DNA of 37,224 bases from Candidatus Atribacteria bacterium (GCA_030156825.1 JASGLU010000013.1:1-37224), one strand, 5' to 3'. Positions 25,499 through 34,052 are shown, counted from the first letter of the stretch. Numbers and translations are program-made. The notes: generated from the sequence alone by a model not told the origin.

Positions 25499-28400
25499 TT
25501 ATTTTTCACTTCCCTGGATGACGAATCCAGCCCAAAAAACTGGGTGAGGGTAACGCTGGGCCAGTTCTCTTTGGGCTTTTTGCATGGCTTCAGCCTTGCT
25601 TTGCCCGGCTAACCAATGTTGGTAAAAAGCAACAAAAAGCTCCATGGTGGAGCGGTCAAAAACACTCCACAAACTGGCTATTAAGGTGGGTGTCCCCGCA
25701 TAAAAAAAGGAACGGGTAAAACCTACCAAACCTTCGGTAGGACTATACTTTCCTAAGGCGGTTTGACAAGCACTTAAAACCACGCACTGGGCAGATAAGG
25801 GGAGGCTAAATACCTCCGAAGCTAACACTACTCCATCGTGCATTTGGTCCTCCGCCAGAGCAATGGAGCTCAGAAGAGGGCGGGTCTCGTCGGCAACCGC
25901 GTGGGTAGAAAGATGAACTATATCAAAACCAGCGGCTTTTCGGTATAGCTGAGTTTCAGTAGCCTCCTTTCCCAAGTAAATTTCCTTTCTTTCAAACAAC
26001 TTAGCAATCTCTTTTACCTCTAATTCAGAAGCGGGAAGAGGGGGGAGAGATTGCTTGGAAAAAGCTGGATTTCCAAACCCGATAAAGGTTTTAGGCTCGG
26101 TTTCCCCTTTGGTTAAAGAAAAAAAGTAAGTGTTTATCGAAGGAGCATAGGAAAAAATGTATTCTTCCACCAAGTAGTGGTCTTCCTTCCATAAAGCTTG
26201 GAAGGGAAGGTAACAGAGGCTATAGTGAGGTACAATTACTATGAATTTTTTGTTACCAAGGTAGGGCTCAAGCGGTAAAAAGATTTGGGAGGCAATATTT
26301 TCCAGTTTGGCGTAAGGTATCGGAGCTTTGTCGTCTGAAATGAGGTGGTAGACCTCGATTATATTTTCCTCCAGTAGTTTCCGGTTTATTGGGAGCGATA
26401 CCCCCTGAAGAGAGGAGGAGGTAAGCAGAAATACCAATAACTCATCTTCTAACAGGTAGTAATCTACTATTACGGTATCCCCAGCAATTGATTTTTGGAT
26501 TTCTGCTATTGCCTTCGGTTTCACTGTTACCAGAGAGGTGATTTCAGGAGACACCGAGTTTAAACTGTCGATCAAGTTTTCCAGCTCTTTTTCAGTTTCC
26601 TCCAATTTATTTTCTAATTGTTTGACCAAAAGCGGGTTAACTGATGCTGGAGGTTGGTTTTGTAAGATGCTTTTCTTCTGGAGTAGGAACTCTCGCTCTT
26701 TTTTAAGGTCAGAGATCAGTTGCAGTAATTCCTGATGTTTGGGTTTCACCGAGATAGTCTTGCCTGTTACCACGTCCAAAAAGCTTCTGGCTTTTAGTCG
26801 CTCAGAGTATTGAAGAGCTTCTTTAATTCGTCCTTCCTCAAATAGGGCCTCGATTAAAAAATCGTAAACCGACAAGTTTTCTTCCGAAAAAGCGATCCGG
26901 TCTTTGATGGTCTGAAATTGACTTCGGTTTGCCTCCAGAATGTCGACCGAATTTTCCCAGTAAGAGATAGCGATTGCTTCCTCTCCCAATTGGAGATAGG
27001 TTTTCCCTAAACCTAAAAGAGAGTAGAAAAGAAGGGCTGAATTTTCTATTTTTTGAGCATTATCCCGGGCTTGGGAAAAAAGGGTTTGGGCTTTGGGCAC
27101 CTCTCCTTGTTCCAGCGCAACATTGGCTAAATTGGCCTGGACTAAAGCAATGCCAGACAGGTTTTCTCTTTTTTGGTAAATCTCCAAAGCCAGCCCAAAA
27201 CTCTCCTGTGCCAGGGGTAGCTCTCCCAGAAGCAAGTTAATATTTCCTATATTATTCAATACATCAGCCACTTTTAACTCCAGGTTTAATCTTTCAAATT
27301 GAGCCAGGGCTTTTTGGTAGGATTGCAGGGCTAACTGGTAATTTCCTTTTCTTTGGGCTAAAACACCTAAGTTAGCCCAAATATTGGCTTCAGCTTCCTC
27401 ATCTTTTTCTTTTTGGGCTACTTCCAGAGCCTCTTCCAGATAGTTTTCGGCCTCGTTCAATTGCCCCAGGGTTAAAGAGACCACTCCCAGGTTAATCAAC
27501 AACCCCAAATCTCTGGGCAGTCTCTCTTTTTTTTGAAAATCTACTGCTTTTTCTAAAGTAGCTTTGGCTTGACCCCAGTCACCAAATTGGGAGAGGACGA
27601 GGGATAGGTTGTTCCATACCCAGAGTTTTTGGTAGGTGAGGTGCATGCTCTCGGCTAATTTCTGGCATTGCATCAAATTTTGCCAGCCTTCCCCGGGAGA
27701 AAAGAGATAATCGGTTAGCAACTCAGCTTGATTGAGAAGAACTATAAATTCAAGCCATCGTGCCTGGCGCTCTCGAGCCCAGGATAGAGCTTCTTCGAAT
27801 TTTGCTTGAGCTTCCGGGATATGACCTTGTTTAAGCTCTATCCAGGATAGGTGGTTGAGAGCTAATCCAATAATTTCAGGATTTTCAAGCTGTTCTTGCC
27901 AGCTTAATACTTTTTGGAAATGGTTTTTGGCTTCCTGGTATTTTCTGGCTTGAAGAGCCAAAATTCCTTGGTTGAGAAAGAAAACCGCTTTTCCATACGG
28001 GCTATCCACCGCTTGGGATAGACAGTCCAACTCTTCCAGAAGGGGAGGGACTTCTTCCCACAAGTTGAGGTTTTCAATTACCCGGATTATGACTTCTAAA
28101 GAGTGAATCATCCCCTCTTTTTCCCCGATTTTCTGAAATAATTGGTAAGACTCCTGGGCTTTAGGTAGGGCTTCTTCGCTCTTTCCCCTGCGAGATAGAG
28201 CCCAGGCGTCAAAAAGGAGGGCCCTGGCTTCTCGCTGCTGGTCACCCTCAAGCAGAGCAGTTAAATAAAGAAGGCGTGATTTTTGGCTTACCTCAGTGTA
28301 CTCTCCTTGCCAGAGGAGCTGGTTCATTTCCTGGTTAACTGATTGGGAAATGGTTTCCCGCTCTGCGGGAGTAAGGGAGAGGATATGGCGCAGCAAAAGA

Positions 28401-28516
28401 TAGCCATCTTCCTCTTCAAAAGGAAAGTCAAGCGCACTAATTTCTTCTGCTAATCCGGGGTAAATTACCCCGAAAAGCAAACTAACTATTAATGCCAGTG
28501 CCAGATATCGGTTCAT
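25499..28516 (-). CDS. Exported TPR-CHAT protein (caspase-like peptidase candidate)
   Basis: A 1005-aa protein with a signal peptide (about residues 1-23, ending GLAEE), a long array of a dozen or so TPRs (about 80-540; for example ANIWANLGVLAQRKGNYQLA and ADVLNNIGNINLLLGELPLA), a coiled-coil linker (about 575-650), and a C-terminal CHAT domain (about 690-1003). The CHAT dyad is present: His at ~872 in VHLSTHAVAD and Cys at ~917 in VVLSACQTALG, with TEGLVGFTRSFFYAG and LIASLWSV after it. CHAT domains are caspase-related cysteine peptidases. The signal peptide puts this one outside the cytoplasm. It sits between two genes for exported PsbP-like proteins in one operon; those could be partners or substrates (inference). 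Confidence 0.88.
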   Translation of the reverse strand: MNRYLALALIVSLLFGVIYPGLAEEISALDFPFEEEDGYLLLRHILSLTPAERETISQSVNQEMNQLLWQGEYTEVSQKSRLLYLTALLEGDQQREARALLFDAWALSRRGKSEEALPKAQESYQLFQKIGEKEGMIHSLEVIIRVIENLNLWEEVPPLLEELDCLSQAVDSPYGKAVFFLNQGILALQARKYQEAKNHFQKVLSWQEQLENPEIIGLALNHLSWIELKQGHIPEAQAKFEEALSWARERQARWLEFIVLLNQAELLTDYLFSPGEGWQNLMQCQKLAESMHLTYQKLWVWNNLSLVLSQFGDWGQAKATLEKAVDFQKKERLPRDLGLLINLGVVSLTLGQLNEAENYLEEALEVAQKEKDEEAEANIWANLGVLAQRKGNYQLALQSYQKALAQFERLNLELKVADVLNNIGNINLLLGELPLAQESFGLALEIYQKRENLSGIALVQANLANVALEQGEVPKAQTLFSQARDNAQKIENSALLFYSLLGLGKTYLQLGEEAIAISYWENSVDILEANRSQFQTIKDRIAFSEENLSVYDFLIEALFEEGRIKEALQYSERLKARSFLDVVTGKTISVKPKHQELLQLISDLKKEREFLLQKKSILQNQPPASVNPLLVKQLENKLEETEKELENLIDSLNSVSPEITSLVTVKPKAIAEIQKSIAGDTVIVDYYLLEDELLVFLLTSSSLQGVSLPINRKLLEENIIEVYHLISDDKAPIPYAKLENIASQIFLPLEPYLGNKKFIVIVPHYSLCYLPFQALWKEDHYLVEEYIFSYAPSINTYFFSLTKGETEPKTFIGFGNPAFSKQSLPPLPASELEVKEIAKLFERKEIYLGKEATETQLYRKAAGFDIVHLSTHAVADETRPLLSSIALAEDQMHDGVVLASEVFSLPLSAQCVVLSACQTALGKYSPTEGLVGFTRSFFYAGTPTLIASLWSVFDRSTMELFVAFYQHWLAGQSKAEAMQKAQRELAQRYPHPVFWAGFVIQGSEK

Positions 28517-28522
28517 GTTGGG

Positions 28523-29479
28523 TTAAAAGTTATAGAGCCCCAGCGATTTTTCGTAAGAAGCAACCATCCGGTTAAAGAATTGCTGGAGAGTTTCAGAGAA
28601 ATTATCCTTGGGGGCTTGACAAAGTATTACCCCTCCTATCCCAAAAGGGATAGAGGCGGCCGGAACGTAATGAGCATAACTCATAAGCTGGAAAGTTAAA
28701 GGCACCCCCACAAAAGTTCCCTGGAGAATAGTTTGGCCTCGGGTCAGGTTAATGCCTATCTGAAGTGCTTTGGGGTCCTCCTTGAAATCTTGCTTTATAA
28801 CCTGGAGGTCGGGAACATTGTTGCTGAGTAAGTATATGATTTGTGCGGCCAGGTCTCGGGCTGAAGAAAAATCGCCAGTTATCCCGGGCATCAGGGTAAG
28901 GGAGGTGTTTTTCTGGGGGTCCGGGGAGAAGACCACCGTTTTGTTGTAGATATCTAAGTTGACCTGCCAGTTAGCCGGATATTCAATATAACCTTCGATC
29001 AACTGGTTGTATCCGAAAGCTTCGAGTAAATTGTATTTTTTCCAAACTACCGGGATGTTTTGGCCTTCAGGAGGCTGGAGCGGGCTTTGGGGTGCAGTGG
29101 GTGGAACTAACAAGGGGTTGGTAGGAGATGGAGGTGGTGCGGTTGTGCTGGGAGCAGGTTGAGTTTGAGTTGGAGGAGCATCCAGGGAGGGGAGTTGTGT
29201 TTGGACGACTCCTGGTTGGTTAAACTGGGGCAGGGTATCCGTCCTTTTAGGCGAAGAAGAAGAACCGGGTAGGGAAATAGTATCTCCGTTTTTGAGGGGG
29301 AGAGAGAAAGGTTCGTCCTGGGTTAGAGCCTCCCCGCCTCGGGTTGGGCCAGAAAAAGCCTTGCCGGCTGAAGAAAAACCGGCAATCCGAAAAGAAAAAG
29401 ATTGAGCATAAGCTGAGTTTATGGTGAGTAGGAACAGTAAAATAAAGGTTAAGCTGAGGGAGAGCAATTTTTTGACCAT
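28523..29479 (-). CDS. Exported protein with proline-rich linker and C-terminal PsbP-like domain
   Basis: I start at the ATG 29479, nine bases after GGAG; a TTG at 29488 is the longer alternative. The ~318-aa protein has a signal peptide (ending AYAQS), a low-complexity region rich in Pro, Thr, Ser and Gln (about residues 30-145), and a folded domain from ~150 with YIEYPANWQVNLD, KTVVFSPDPQKNTSLTLM and LQQFFNRMVASYEKSL. The last part recalls the PsbP/Mog1-like fold of its neighbour. It is the first gene of the leftward operon that includes the CHAT protein, six bases upstream of it. Function is unknown. Confidence 0.7.
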   Translation of the reverse strand: MVKKLLSLSLTFILLFLLTINSAYAQSFSFRIAGFSSAGKAFSGPTRGGEALTQDEPFSLPLKNGDTISLPGSSSSPKRTDTLPQFNQPGVVQTQLPSLDAPPTQTQPAPSTTAPPPSPTNPLLVPPTAPQSPLQPPEGQNIPVVWKKYNLLEAFGYNQLIEGYIEYPANWQVNLDIYNKTVVFSPDPQKNTSLTLMPGITGDFSSARDLAAQIIYLLSNNVPDLQVIKQDFKEDPKALQIGINLTRGQTILQGTFVGVPLTFQLMSYAHYVPAASIPFGIGGVILCQAPKDNFSETLQQFFNRMVASYEKSLGLYNF

Positions 29480-29670
29480 GATTTTCAACTCCTTCAGGTT
29501 TTAGTGGGGGCAAAAAACCTGCTCCTTATTTTAATTTTACCACTAAAGGACGAGAAAGGAAATTTTCACACTTATTGACGTAGAACCAAATTAACGAAAT
29601 AGTTACATTATTTATCAAAGTGGGTTAAAATAAAGTCTAAGTTTGTTTTCTGAAGGAGGAGAGAATAACT

Positions 29671-30321
29671 ATGAAGAGGTTTACTCATAAGTTTAATTTT
29701 GGAATTTTGGTTTTGGGTTTGGGTTGTACCTTTTTTTTAAATCTGATTTTATTTACTCCTTTAGCTGAAGGTGCGAACTCTTCCCTGGGTCCTCTTTCCC
29801 CTTCTTTGTTTGAGGGGAAGGAGGGTGTTTGGCAGGGAAATTTACTTGATGACGCTTATCTCCTCACCAATACCGAGGATTCCGGCTCGATACAATATTT
29901 TTATGTCGAACGGGACCAGGGAGAATATGCCATTTCGGTTTCGGTTAAAGTCGAAGGAGAAAGTTCTGGACTACAAGGGGCAGGAATTCTTTATGCCTTT
30001 CATTCAGAAATTCCTTCTTACTACGCTTTTACCCTTGATGCTGAAGGTACTGTGTCACTATCTCGGAGAGATGAGGAGGGTTTTAATCAGTTGCTGGGGA
30101 TGGGCACTGAGACGGTGAGAAAAGGTAATTTTAATACTCTTACTATTATTGAGCAAGGAGCGGCTTTCCATCTTCTGGTGAATGGGGAAGAAATTGCCAG
30201 TGTGGAAAGTAGTCGGACCGGAGAAGGAGCGGTGGGAATTGTTGCTCTGGGTACAGGCAGCTTTACTTTTTCTGAGTTTAAGTTGAACCAGAGTACCGGT
30301 CGCCTGCCCTCTCTTGATTAA
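29671..30321 (+). CDS. Exported protein with concanavalin-A-like (LamG/DUF1080-type) domain
   Basis: The 216-aa protein has a signal peptide (about residues 1-32, ending LAEGA) and one ~180-residue beta-sandwich: EGVWQGNLLDDAYLLTN, YAISVSVKVEG, GAGILYAFHSEIPSYYAFTL, FHLLVNGEEIASV and VGIVALGTGSFTFSEFKL. This is the strand order of DUF1080/laminin-G-like domains, which bind or cleave glycans. No catalytic residues are obvious, so binding is more likely. AAGGAGGAG precedes the ATG; TAAAAT at 29626 with a poor -35 is the best promoter seen. It is transcribed away from the CHAT operon and ends at a terminator. Confidence 0.75.
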   Translation: MKRFTHKFNFGILVLGLGCTFFLNLILFTPLAEGANSSLGPLSPSLFEGKEGVWQGNLLDDAYLLTNTEDSGSIQYFYVERDQGEYAISVSVKVEGESSGLQGAGILYAFHSEIPSYYAFTLDAEGTVSLSRRDEEGFNQLLGMGTETVRKGNFNTLTIIEQGAAFHLLVNGEEIASVESSRTGEGAVGIVALGTGSFTFSEFKLNQSTGRLPSLD

Positions 30322-30327
30322 ATTCTC

Positions 30328-30368
30328 AAAGACCACAGGGCGGGGTTAACCCCAGTAAGTGGTTTTTG
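30328..30368 (+). terminator. Rho-independent terminator
   Basis: AAAGACCAC pairs with GTGGTTTTT (ACCAC 30332-30336 with GTGGT 30359-30363), with an inner GGGG-TTAA-CCCC stem (30342-30353), followed by a T-rich tract. It lies seven bases past the stop of the exported lectin-like gene. Confidence 0.75.
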
Positions 30369-30378
30369 TCTTTTATTC

Positions 30379-30426
30379 TTTTGCCTACGCCGCAGGCAGT
30401 CTGTTTTTTAGCGCCGCAGGCTGTCA
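30379..30426 (-). repeat. Inverted partial copy of the modular repeat (CAGACAGCCTACGGCGTAG module)
   Basis: Read on the minus strand, this stretch contains CAGACTGCCTGCGGCGTAGG followed by CAAAAGA, close to the CAGACAGCCTACGGCGTAG-GACAAAAAAGACAG module at 9612 and 33963. A second GCGCCGCAGGCTGTC partly repeats it. It abuts the B12 riboswitch promoter. Confidence 0.6.
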
Positions 30427-30428
30427 TA

Positions 30429-30437
30429 TGGTATAAT
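30429..30437 (+). promoter_or_regulatory. Extended -10 promoter of the B12 uptake operon
   Basis: TGGTATAAT combines the TGn extension with a perfect TATAAT (30432-30437). No good -35 is seen. Initiation near 30444 is just ahead of the cobalamin riboswitch. Confidence 0.6.
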
Positions 30438-30451
30438 TCCTCCAGTTTGGT

Positions 30452-30600
30452 CTTTAGGTGGTTTCAGCCTTAATAGGGAAGTTCGGTGAGAATCCGACGT
30501 GGTCCCTCCACTGTAACCGGGGAGCGAGTTGTCAGAACCACTGACTGAAGTCGGGAAGGGACAATAAGCTTTGATCTGGGAGCCAGGAGACCTGCCTAAG
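30452..30600 (+). ncRNA. Cobalamin (B12) riboswitch aptamer
   Basis: The conserved core is present in order: GGGAAGTTCGGTGAGAATCC, CCACTGTAACCGGGG, and the B12 box AGCCAGGAGACCTGCC (30581-30596). The ends CTTTAGG and CCTAAG can pair as P1. It binds adenosyl- or methylcobalamin and controls the btuF-btuC-btuD operon beginning 127 bases later. The leader between box and gene holds an SD-like GGAGGTGGG (30628-30636) and a CCCACCTTCC stretch (30691-30700) that may form the switch. Confidence 0.95.
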
Positions 30601-30727
30601 GAGGCCCAACTACTCTTCGTGGAAAGAGGAGGTGGGTAGTAAAGTTACCCGGGTTTGACCAGTAACTTGATAGAGTTGACCCCCTCTTATCCCACCTTCC
30701 CTTAATTAAATAGGAGGTAGATGAAAG

Positions 30728-31645
30728 TTGAAAAAATGGTATTGGTTGGTTGTTTGGAGTGCGGTCATCTTTAATCTGTTTTTCTCGGTAGCTCTGGCTC
30801 AGATGGTAGTGATAGATGATCGAGGGAGGGAAGTCAGGATAGAGCAAATCCCCCAAAGGTGGGTCTCGCTTTCTCCTTCGAACACGGAGATGGTTTTTGC
30901 TTTATCTTTAGAAGATAAGTTGGTAGGAGTAACTACCTATTGTAATTTTCCCCCCGAAGCAGAGAAGAAGGAAAAAGTTGGAACCATAACCGATGTTAAT
31001 CTGGAGAAACTGATTTTGCTTGAGCCCGATTTAGTTTTGGCTAGTTCCCTCAATCCGCCAGAGCTGGTGGAAAAGCTGGAAAACCTGGATTTTCAGGTGT
31101 TTGTGGTGGAACCCCGAAACATCACGCAAGTGTTGGATGATTTGGAAAAACTGGCGCAAATTGGGGGAGTAGAAAAAGAAGGTCGCTTACTTCGACAGTC
31201 GCTTGAAGCCAGGATTGAGTCAGTAACCAGTCGAGTAGCCCATCTCCCGCAAGCAGAAAAACCACGGGTGTTACACCTTATCTGGCACGATCCTCTCTGG
31301 ACGGCGGGGAAGGGGACTTTTATCCATCAGTTTATTACCCTGGCTGGAGGAGTAAATGTAGCTTTCGGCCTTACCGATTATGCTACCTTAAGTGTGGAGG
31401 AACTGCTACTTAGAAATCCAGAAATCATTACCGTGGTGGAAAATCATGGTAGCGCTGAAAATCTCCCCTACCAATTTATCACTACTGATTACCGTTTTAG
31501 TTCGCTGGCGGCCGTTCGGGAGGGCAAAGTTTTTCGGGTGGATGCGGATATTGTTTCTCGTCCTGGACCGCGAGTGGTGGAAGCAGTTGAACTATTTGCC
31601 CGAATCATCCATCCAGAACTGTTCAGCCCCCCTGAGGGAGAATAA
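30728..31645 (+). CDS. btuF: Cobalamin ABC transporter substrate-binding protein (BtuF-like)
   Basis: A 305-aa periplasmic binding protein of the helical-backbone class, with a signal peptide (about residues 1-24, ending VALAQ). Family motifs are VVIDDRGREVRIEQIPQR, VSLSPSNTEMVFAL, DLVLASSLNPPELVEKL and LWTAGKGTFIHQFITLAGG. It delivers cobalamin (or cobinamide) to the membrane permease. The specificity is inferred from the riboswitch; the fold alone could also fit ferric siderophore. The start is TTG, ten bases after AGGAGG (30712-30717); an ATG at 30721 is out of frame. The permease gene follows nine bases later. Confidence 0.9.
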   Translation: MKKWYWLVVWSAVIFNLFFSVALAQMVVIDDRGREVRIEQIPQRWVSLSPSNTEMVFALSLEDKLVGVTTYCNFPPEAEKKEKVGTITDVNLEKLILLEPDLVLASSLNPPELVEKLENLDFQVFVVEPRNITQVLDDLEKLAQIGGVEKEGRLLRQSLEARIESVTSRVAHLPQAEKPRVLHLIWHDPLWTAGKGTFIHQFITLAGGVNVAFGLTDYATLSVEELLLRNPEIITVVENHGSAENLPYQFITTDYRFSSLAAVREGKVFRVDADIVSRPGPRVVEAVELFARIIHPELFSPPEGE

Positions 31646-31654
31646 CGATAAAAA

Positions 31655-32662
31655 GTGAAACCAATAAAACTCTTTGGCCGAAAAAGAAAAGTAGTTTACT
31701 TCTTGGTGATTCTCTGTTTAATCATTACTTTCTTTCTGGCTGAAGGATGGGGTGGGGGAACTTATTCTTTCGCTCACTCTCTGGCCCTTTTTTCCTCGAC
31801 TCCGCTATCGGAGGTGGAAGAAACTATTCTTTTTCGGGTCAGGTTACCCCGGATAGTATTGTCCTGGTTGGTAGGAAGTGGGCTTTCGCTTGCCGGAGCA
31901 GTTCTGCAGGGTTTATTTAGAAATCCTCTGGTTGACCCTTATGTGCTTGGTATTAGTTCAGGAGCAGCTTTTGGGGCGGTAGTAGCTATTTACAGTGGTA
32001 TATACTGGGGGTTGTTCACTATTCCCCTCTTTGCCTTTGGTTTTGCTTTGTTTACCGCTTTTTTAGTGTTTTATTTGGGGAGGATAGGACAAAAGATGCC
32101 GCTTGAAGTTTTGCTCCTTTCGGGGGTAGCGGTGGGCTTTTTTTTCTCTTCTTTAATTTCCTTGGGAATGTATTTGGCCGGAGAAAACCTCCACCAAATG
32201 GTCTTTTGGATGATGGGGGGGTTTTACAGCGCCAGCTGGGAAGAGGTAAAGATGGTCTTACCTTTTTTCCTGGTTAGCTTACCCCTGCTCTTACCTTTTA
32301 ATCGGGAATTAAATGCCTTCCTTTTAGGAGAAAAAGTGGCCGAGAGCATGGGGGTGGAAGTAGAACGGGTGAAAAAACTGCTTCTTTTTATCTCGTCGGT
32401 GTTGGTAGCTTCTTGTGTTGCGGTAAGTGGAGTAATCGGCTTTGTCGGGTTAATAGTGCCCCATCTGGTTCGGCTTTTAGTAGGACCAGATCACCGTCAC
32501 TTGCTGCCTCTCTCTTTTTTGTTAGGGGGAGTGGTTTTGATTTGGGCTGACACCTTGGCGCGGACCGTTATCCATCCGATTGAGCTGCCGGTGGGTATAG
32601 TGACCAACTTGTTGGGCGTACCTTTTTTTATTTTCCTTTTGAGGAGGCGCAAATCTAATTGA
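31655..32662 (+). CDS. btuC: Cobalamin ABC transporter permease (FecCD family, BtuC-like)
   Basis: A 335-aa membrane protein with about ten hydrophobic helices. Family motifs include RLPRIVLSWLVGSGLSLAGA, VLQGLFRNPLVDPYVLGISSGAAFGA, VSGVIGFVGLIVPHLVRLLVG and DTLARTVIHPIELPVGIVT, the last preceding the cytoplasmic coupling region. It forms the homodimeric channel with BtuD. Start GTG. Its stop overlaps the btuD start (TTGA), so the two are translationally coupled. Confidence 0.92.
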   Translation: MKPIKLFGRKRKVVYFLVILCLIITFFLAEGWGGGTYSFAHSLALFSSTPLSEVEETILFRVRLPRIVLSWLVGSGLSLAGAVLQGLFRNPLVDPYVLGISSGAAFGAVVAIYSGIYWGLFTIPLFAFGFALFTAFLVFYLGRIGQKMPLEVLLLSGVAVGFFFSSLISLGMYLAGENLHQMVFWMMGGFYSASWEEVKMVLPFFLVSLPLLLPFNRELNAFLLGEKVAESMGVEVERVKKLLLFISSVLVASCVAVSGVIGFVGLIVPHLVRLLVGPDHRHLLPLSFLLGGVVLIWADTLARTVIHPIELPVGIVTNLLGVPFFIFLLRRRKSN

Positions 32663-33981
32663 GCGAGTATTTGACCGTGGAAAGCTTAGAATTTTCCTAT
32701 GGTCTCAGGAAAATTATCCATAATTTCAATTTTCAGGTTCAAAAGGGAGAACTGGTAGGCGTGATTGGCCCTAATGGAGCCGGGAAAAGCACTCTTTTAC
32801 ACCTTTTAGCCGGTCTTTTGTTCCCTGATAAGGGTAAGATTTATCTGGGCGGCCGGGAAACAACTTTTTTATCCCGGCGAAAGTGGGCGCAGAAAGCGGC
32901 TTTGGTTTTTCAGGATGTGCCTTCAGAATTAGATATGGATTGTTTGGAAGTGGTTATGATGGGGCGATTCCCCTACATCACCAGATGGAAGGGAGAAGAT
33001 GAACTTGATTATCAGGTAGTACAAAAGGTAATGAAAGCTACCAGTGTGCAAAATTTTATTGGTCGTTCTTTTCAAGAATTATCAGGCGGGGAAAAACAGA
33101 GGGTTATGGTAGCTCGAGCGCTGGCGCAGGAGCCAGAGCTTTTACTTCTGGATGAGCCTACTAGTCATCTGGATGTAAGACACCAATTAGAAATTATGGA
33201 TATTCTGTTAGAACTTAAAAAAGAGGGCATCGCTATTTTGGGCGTATTTCATGACCTCAACCTGGTTTCCCAGTTTTGTGATAAAGTTTTACTTTTAAGA
33301 GAGGGGTGTCTTTTAAATTGTGGTAAAACTACCGAGGTTATGAAAACTCCCCAAATAGAGGAGCTATTTCAAGTGGAATTTTTGGAAGCCCTTCATCCTT
33401 TTACCTTCCGTCCCTTTTTTATGCCCCTGGGTAAAAGAAAAAGTGAGAGCAATAATATCCGGCTTCATCTTATTTGTGGAGGAGGGAGTGGGCGTTTGGC
33501 TATGCAAGAACTTCTCTCTGCTGGCTTTTCCTTGAGCGTGGGGGTGGTAAACCAGCTGGACTCGGATCAGGAACTGGCTGAAAAGTTGGGGTTAAAGTTG
33601 GTTACAGAAAAACCCTTTACCCATTATTCGTCGGATTCTCTCCAGCGAGCTCAGACCTTAGCTGAACAGGCTGATTTTGTGATAGTAGTTCCTACCTATT
33701 GGGGAGAAGGTAATTTAGGTAACCTCCGGTTAGCTCAGCAACTACTTGCTCGCGGGAAAAGAGTGATTCTCTTTCGGGATTGCTTGGGAGAACAATGGGA
33801 TTATACTAATGGTAGGGCTCTGAAAATCCTGCATGAATTGGTTGAGGCTGGAGCCTTGGTTTTTGACTCCTGGCCGGCGGCTATAAGAGCAATAGGGGAC
33901 AAGCCCCCTATAACCCCCGAAAAGCAAAGACAAAAGGAATTAAAAACAACTGGTGGAAAAAACAGACAGCCTATGGCGTAG
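32659..33981 (+). CDS. btuD: Cobalamin ABC transporter ATPase (BtuD-like) with extra C-terminal Rossmann-like domain
   Basis: Residues 1-245 are an ABC ATPase: Walker A GPNGAGKST (37-45), signature LSGGEKQR (141-148), Walker B LLLLDEPT (161-168) and switch His in GVFHDLN. A second domain of ~145 residues (266-410) begins IRLHLICGGGSG and has VGVVNQLDSDQELAEKLG, ADFVIVVPTYWGEGN and ARGKRVILFRDC, a Rossmann-like pattern. I recall similar domains on B12-type ATPases of anaerobic bacteria; its role is unknown and may be regulatory. From about residue 411 the reading frame runs into a dispersed repeat, which supplies the last ~30 residues and the TAG stop. TTG start, overlapping the btuC stop by four bases. 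Confidence 0.9.
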   Translation: MSEYLTVESLEFSYGLRKIIHNFNFQVQKGELVGVIGPNGAGKSTLLHLLAGLLFPDKGKIYLGGRETTFLSRRKWAQKAALVFQDVPSELDMDCLEVVMMGRFPYITRWKGEDELDYQVVQKVMKATSVQNFIGRSFQELSGGEKQRVMVARALAQEPELLLLDEPTSHLDVRHQLEIMDILLELKKEGIAILGVFHDLNLVSQFCDKVLLLREGCLLNCGKTTEVMKTPQIEELFQVEFLEALHPFTFRPFFMPLGKRKSESNNIRLHLICGGGSGRLAMQELLSAGFSLSVGVVNQLDSDQELAEKLGLKLVTEKPFTHYSSDSLQRAQTLAEQADFVIVVPTYWGEGNLGNLRLAQQLLARGKRVILFRDCLGEQWDYTNGRALKILHELVEAGALVFDSWPAAIRAIGDKPPITPEKQRQKELKTTGGKNRQPMA

Positions 33982-34052
33982 ACAAAAAAGACAGAAGAAA
34001 AAAACAAAGATTAACTGAGGAAGGTCTTTTTCCTTCCTCAGTAGGGGGAAAA
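33891..34052. repeat. Modular palindromic repeat, copy B, running into btuD
   Basis: The modules match copy A in order: a G4/C5 hairpin (33893-33913) ending CCCCCTATAACCCCCGAAAA (33904-33923), the A-rich stretch with CAGACAGCCTATGGCGTAG (33963-34002; 39 of 40 bases as at 9612-9651), and ACTGAGGAAG/CTTCCTCAGT (34014-34042). A further AGGGGG/CCCCCCT hairpin follows. The btuD stop codon is the TAG of the GGCGTAG motif. Confidence 0.8.

Noticed and set aside
29489-29670. Paired divergent promoters between the PsbP-like and lectin-like genes
   Set aside because: TTGACG at 29575 lacks a -10 at proper spacing, and TAAAAT hexamers on both strands lack good -35 boxes, so no confident promoter is listed.
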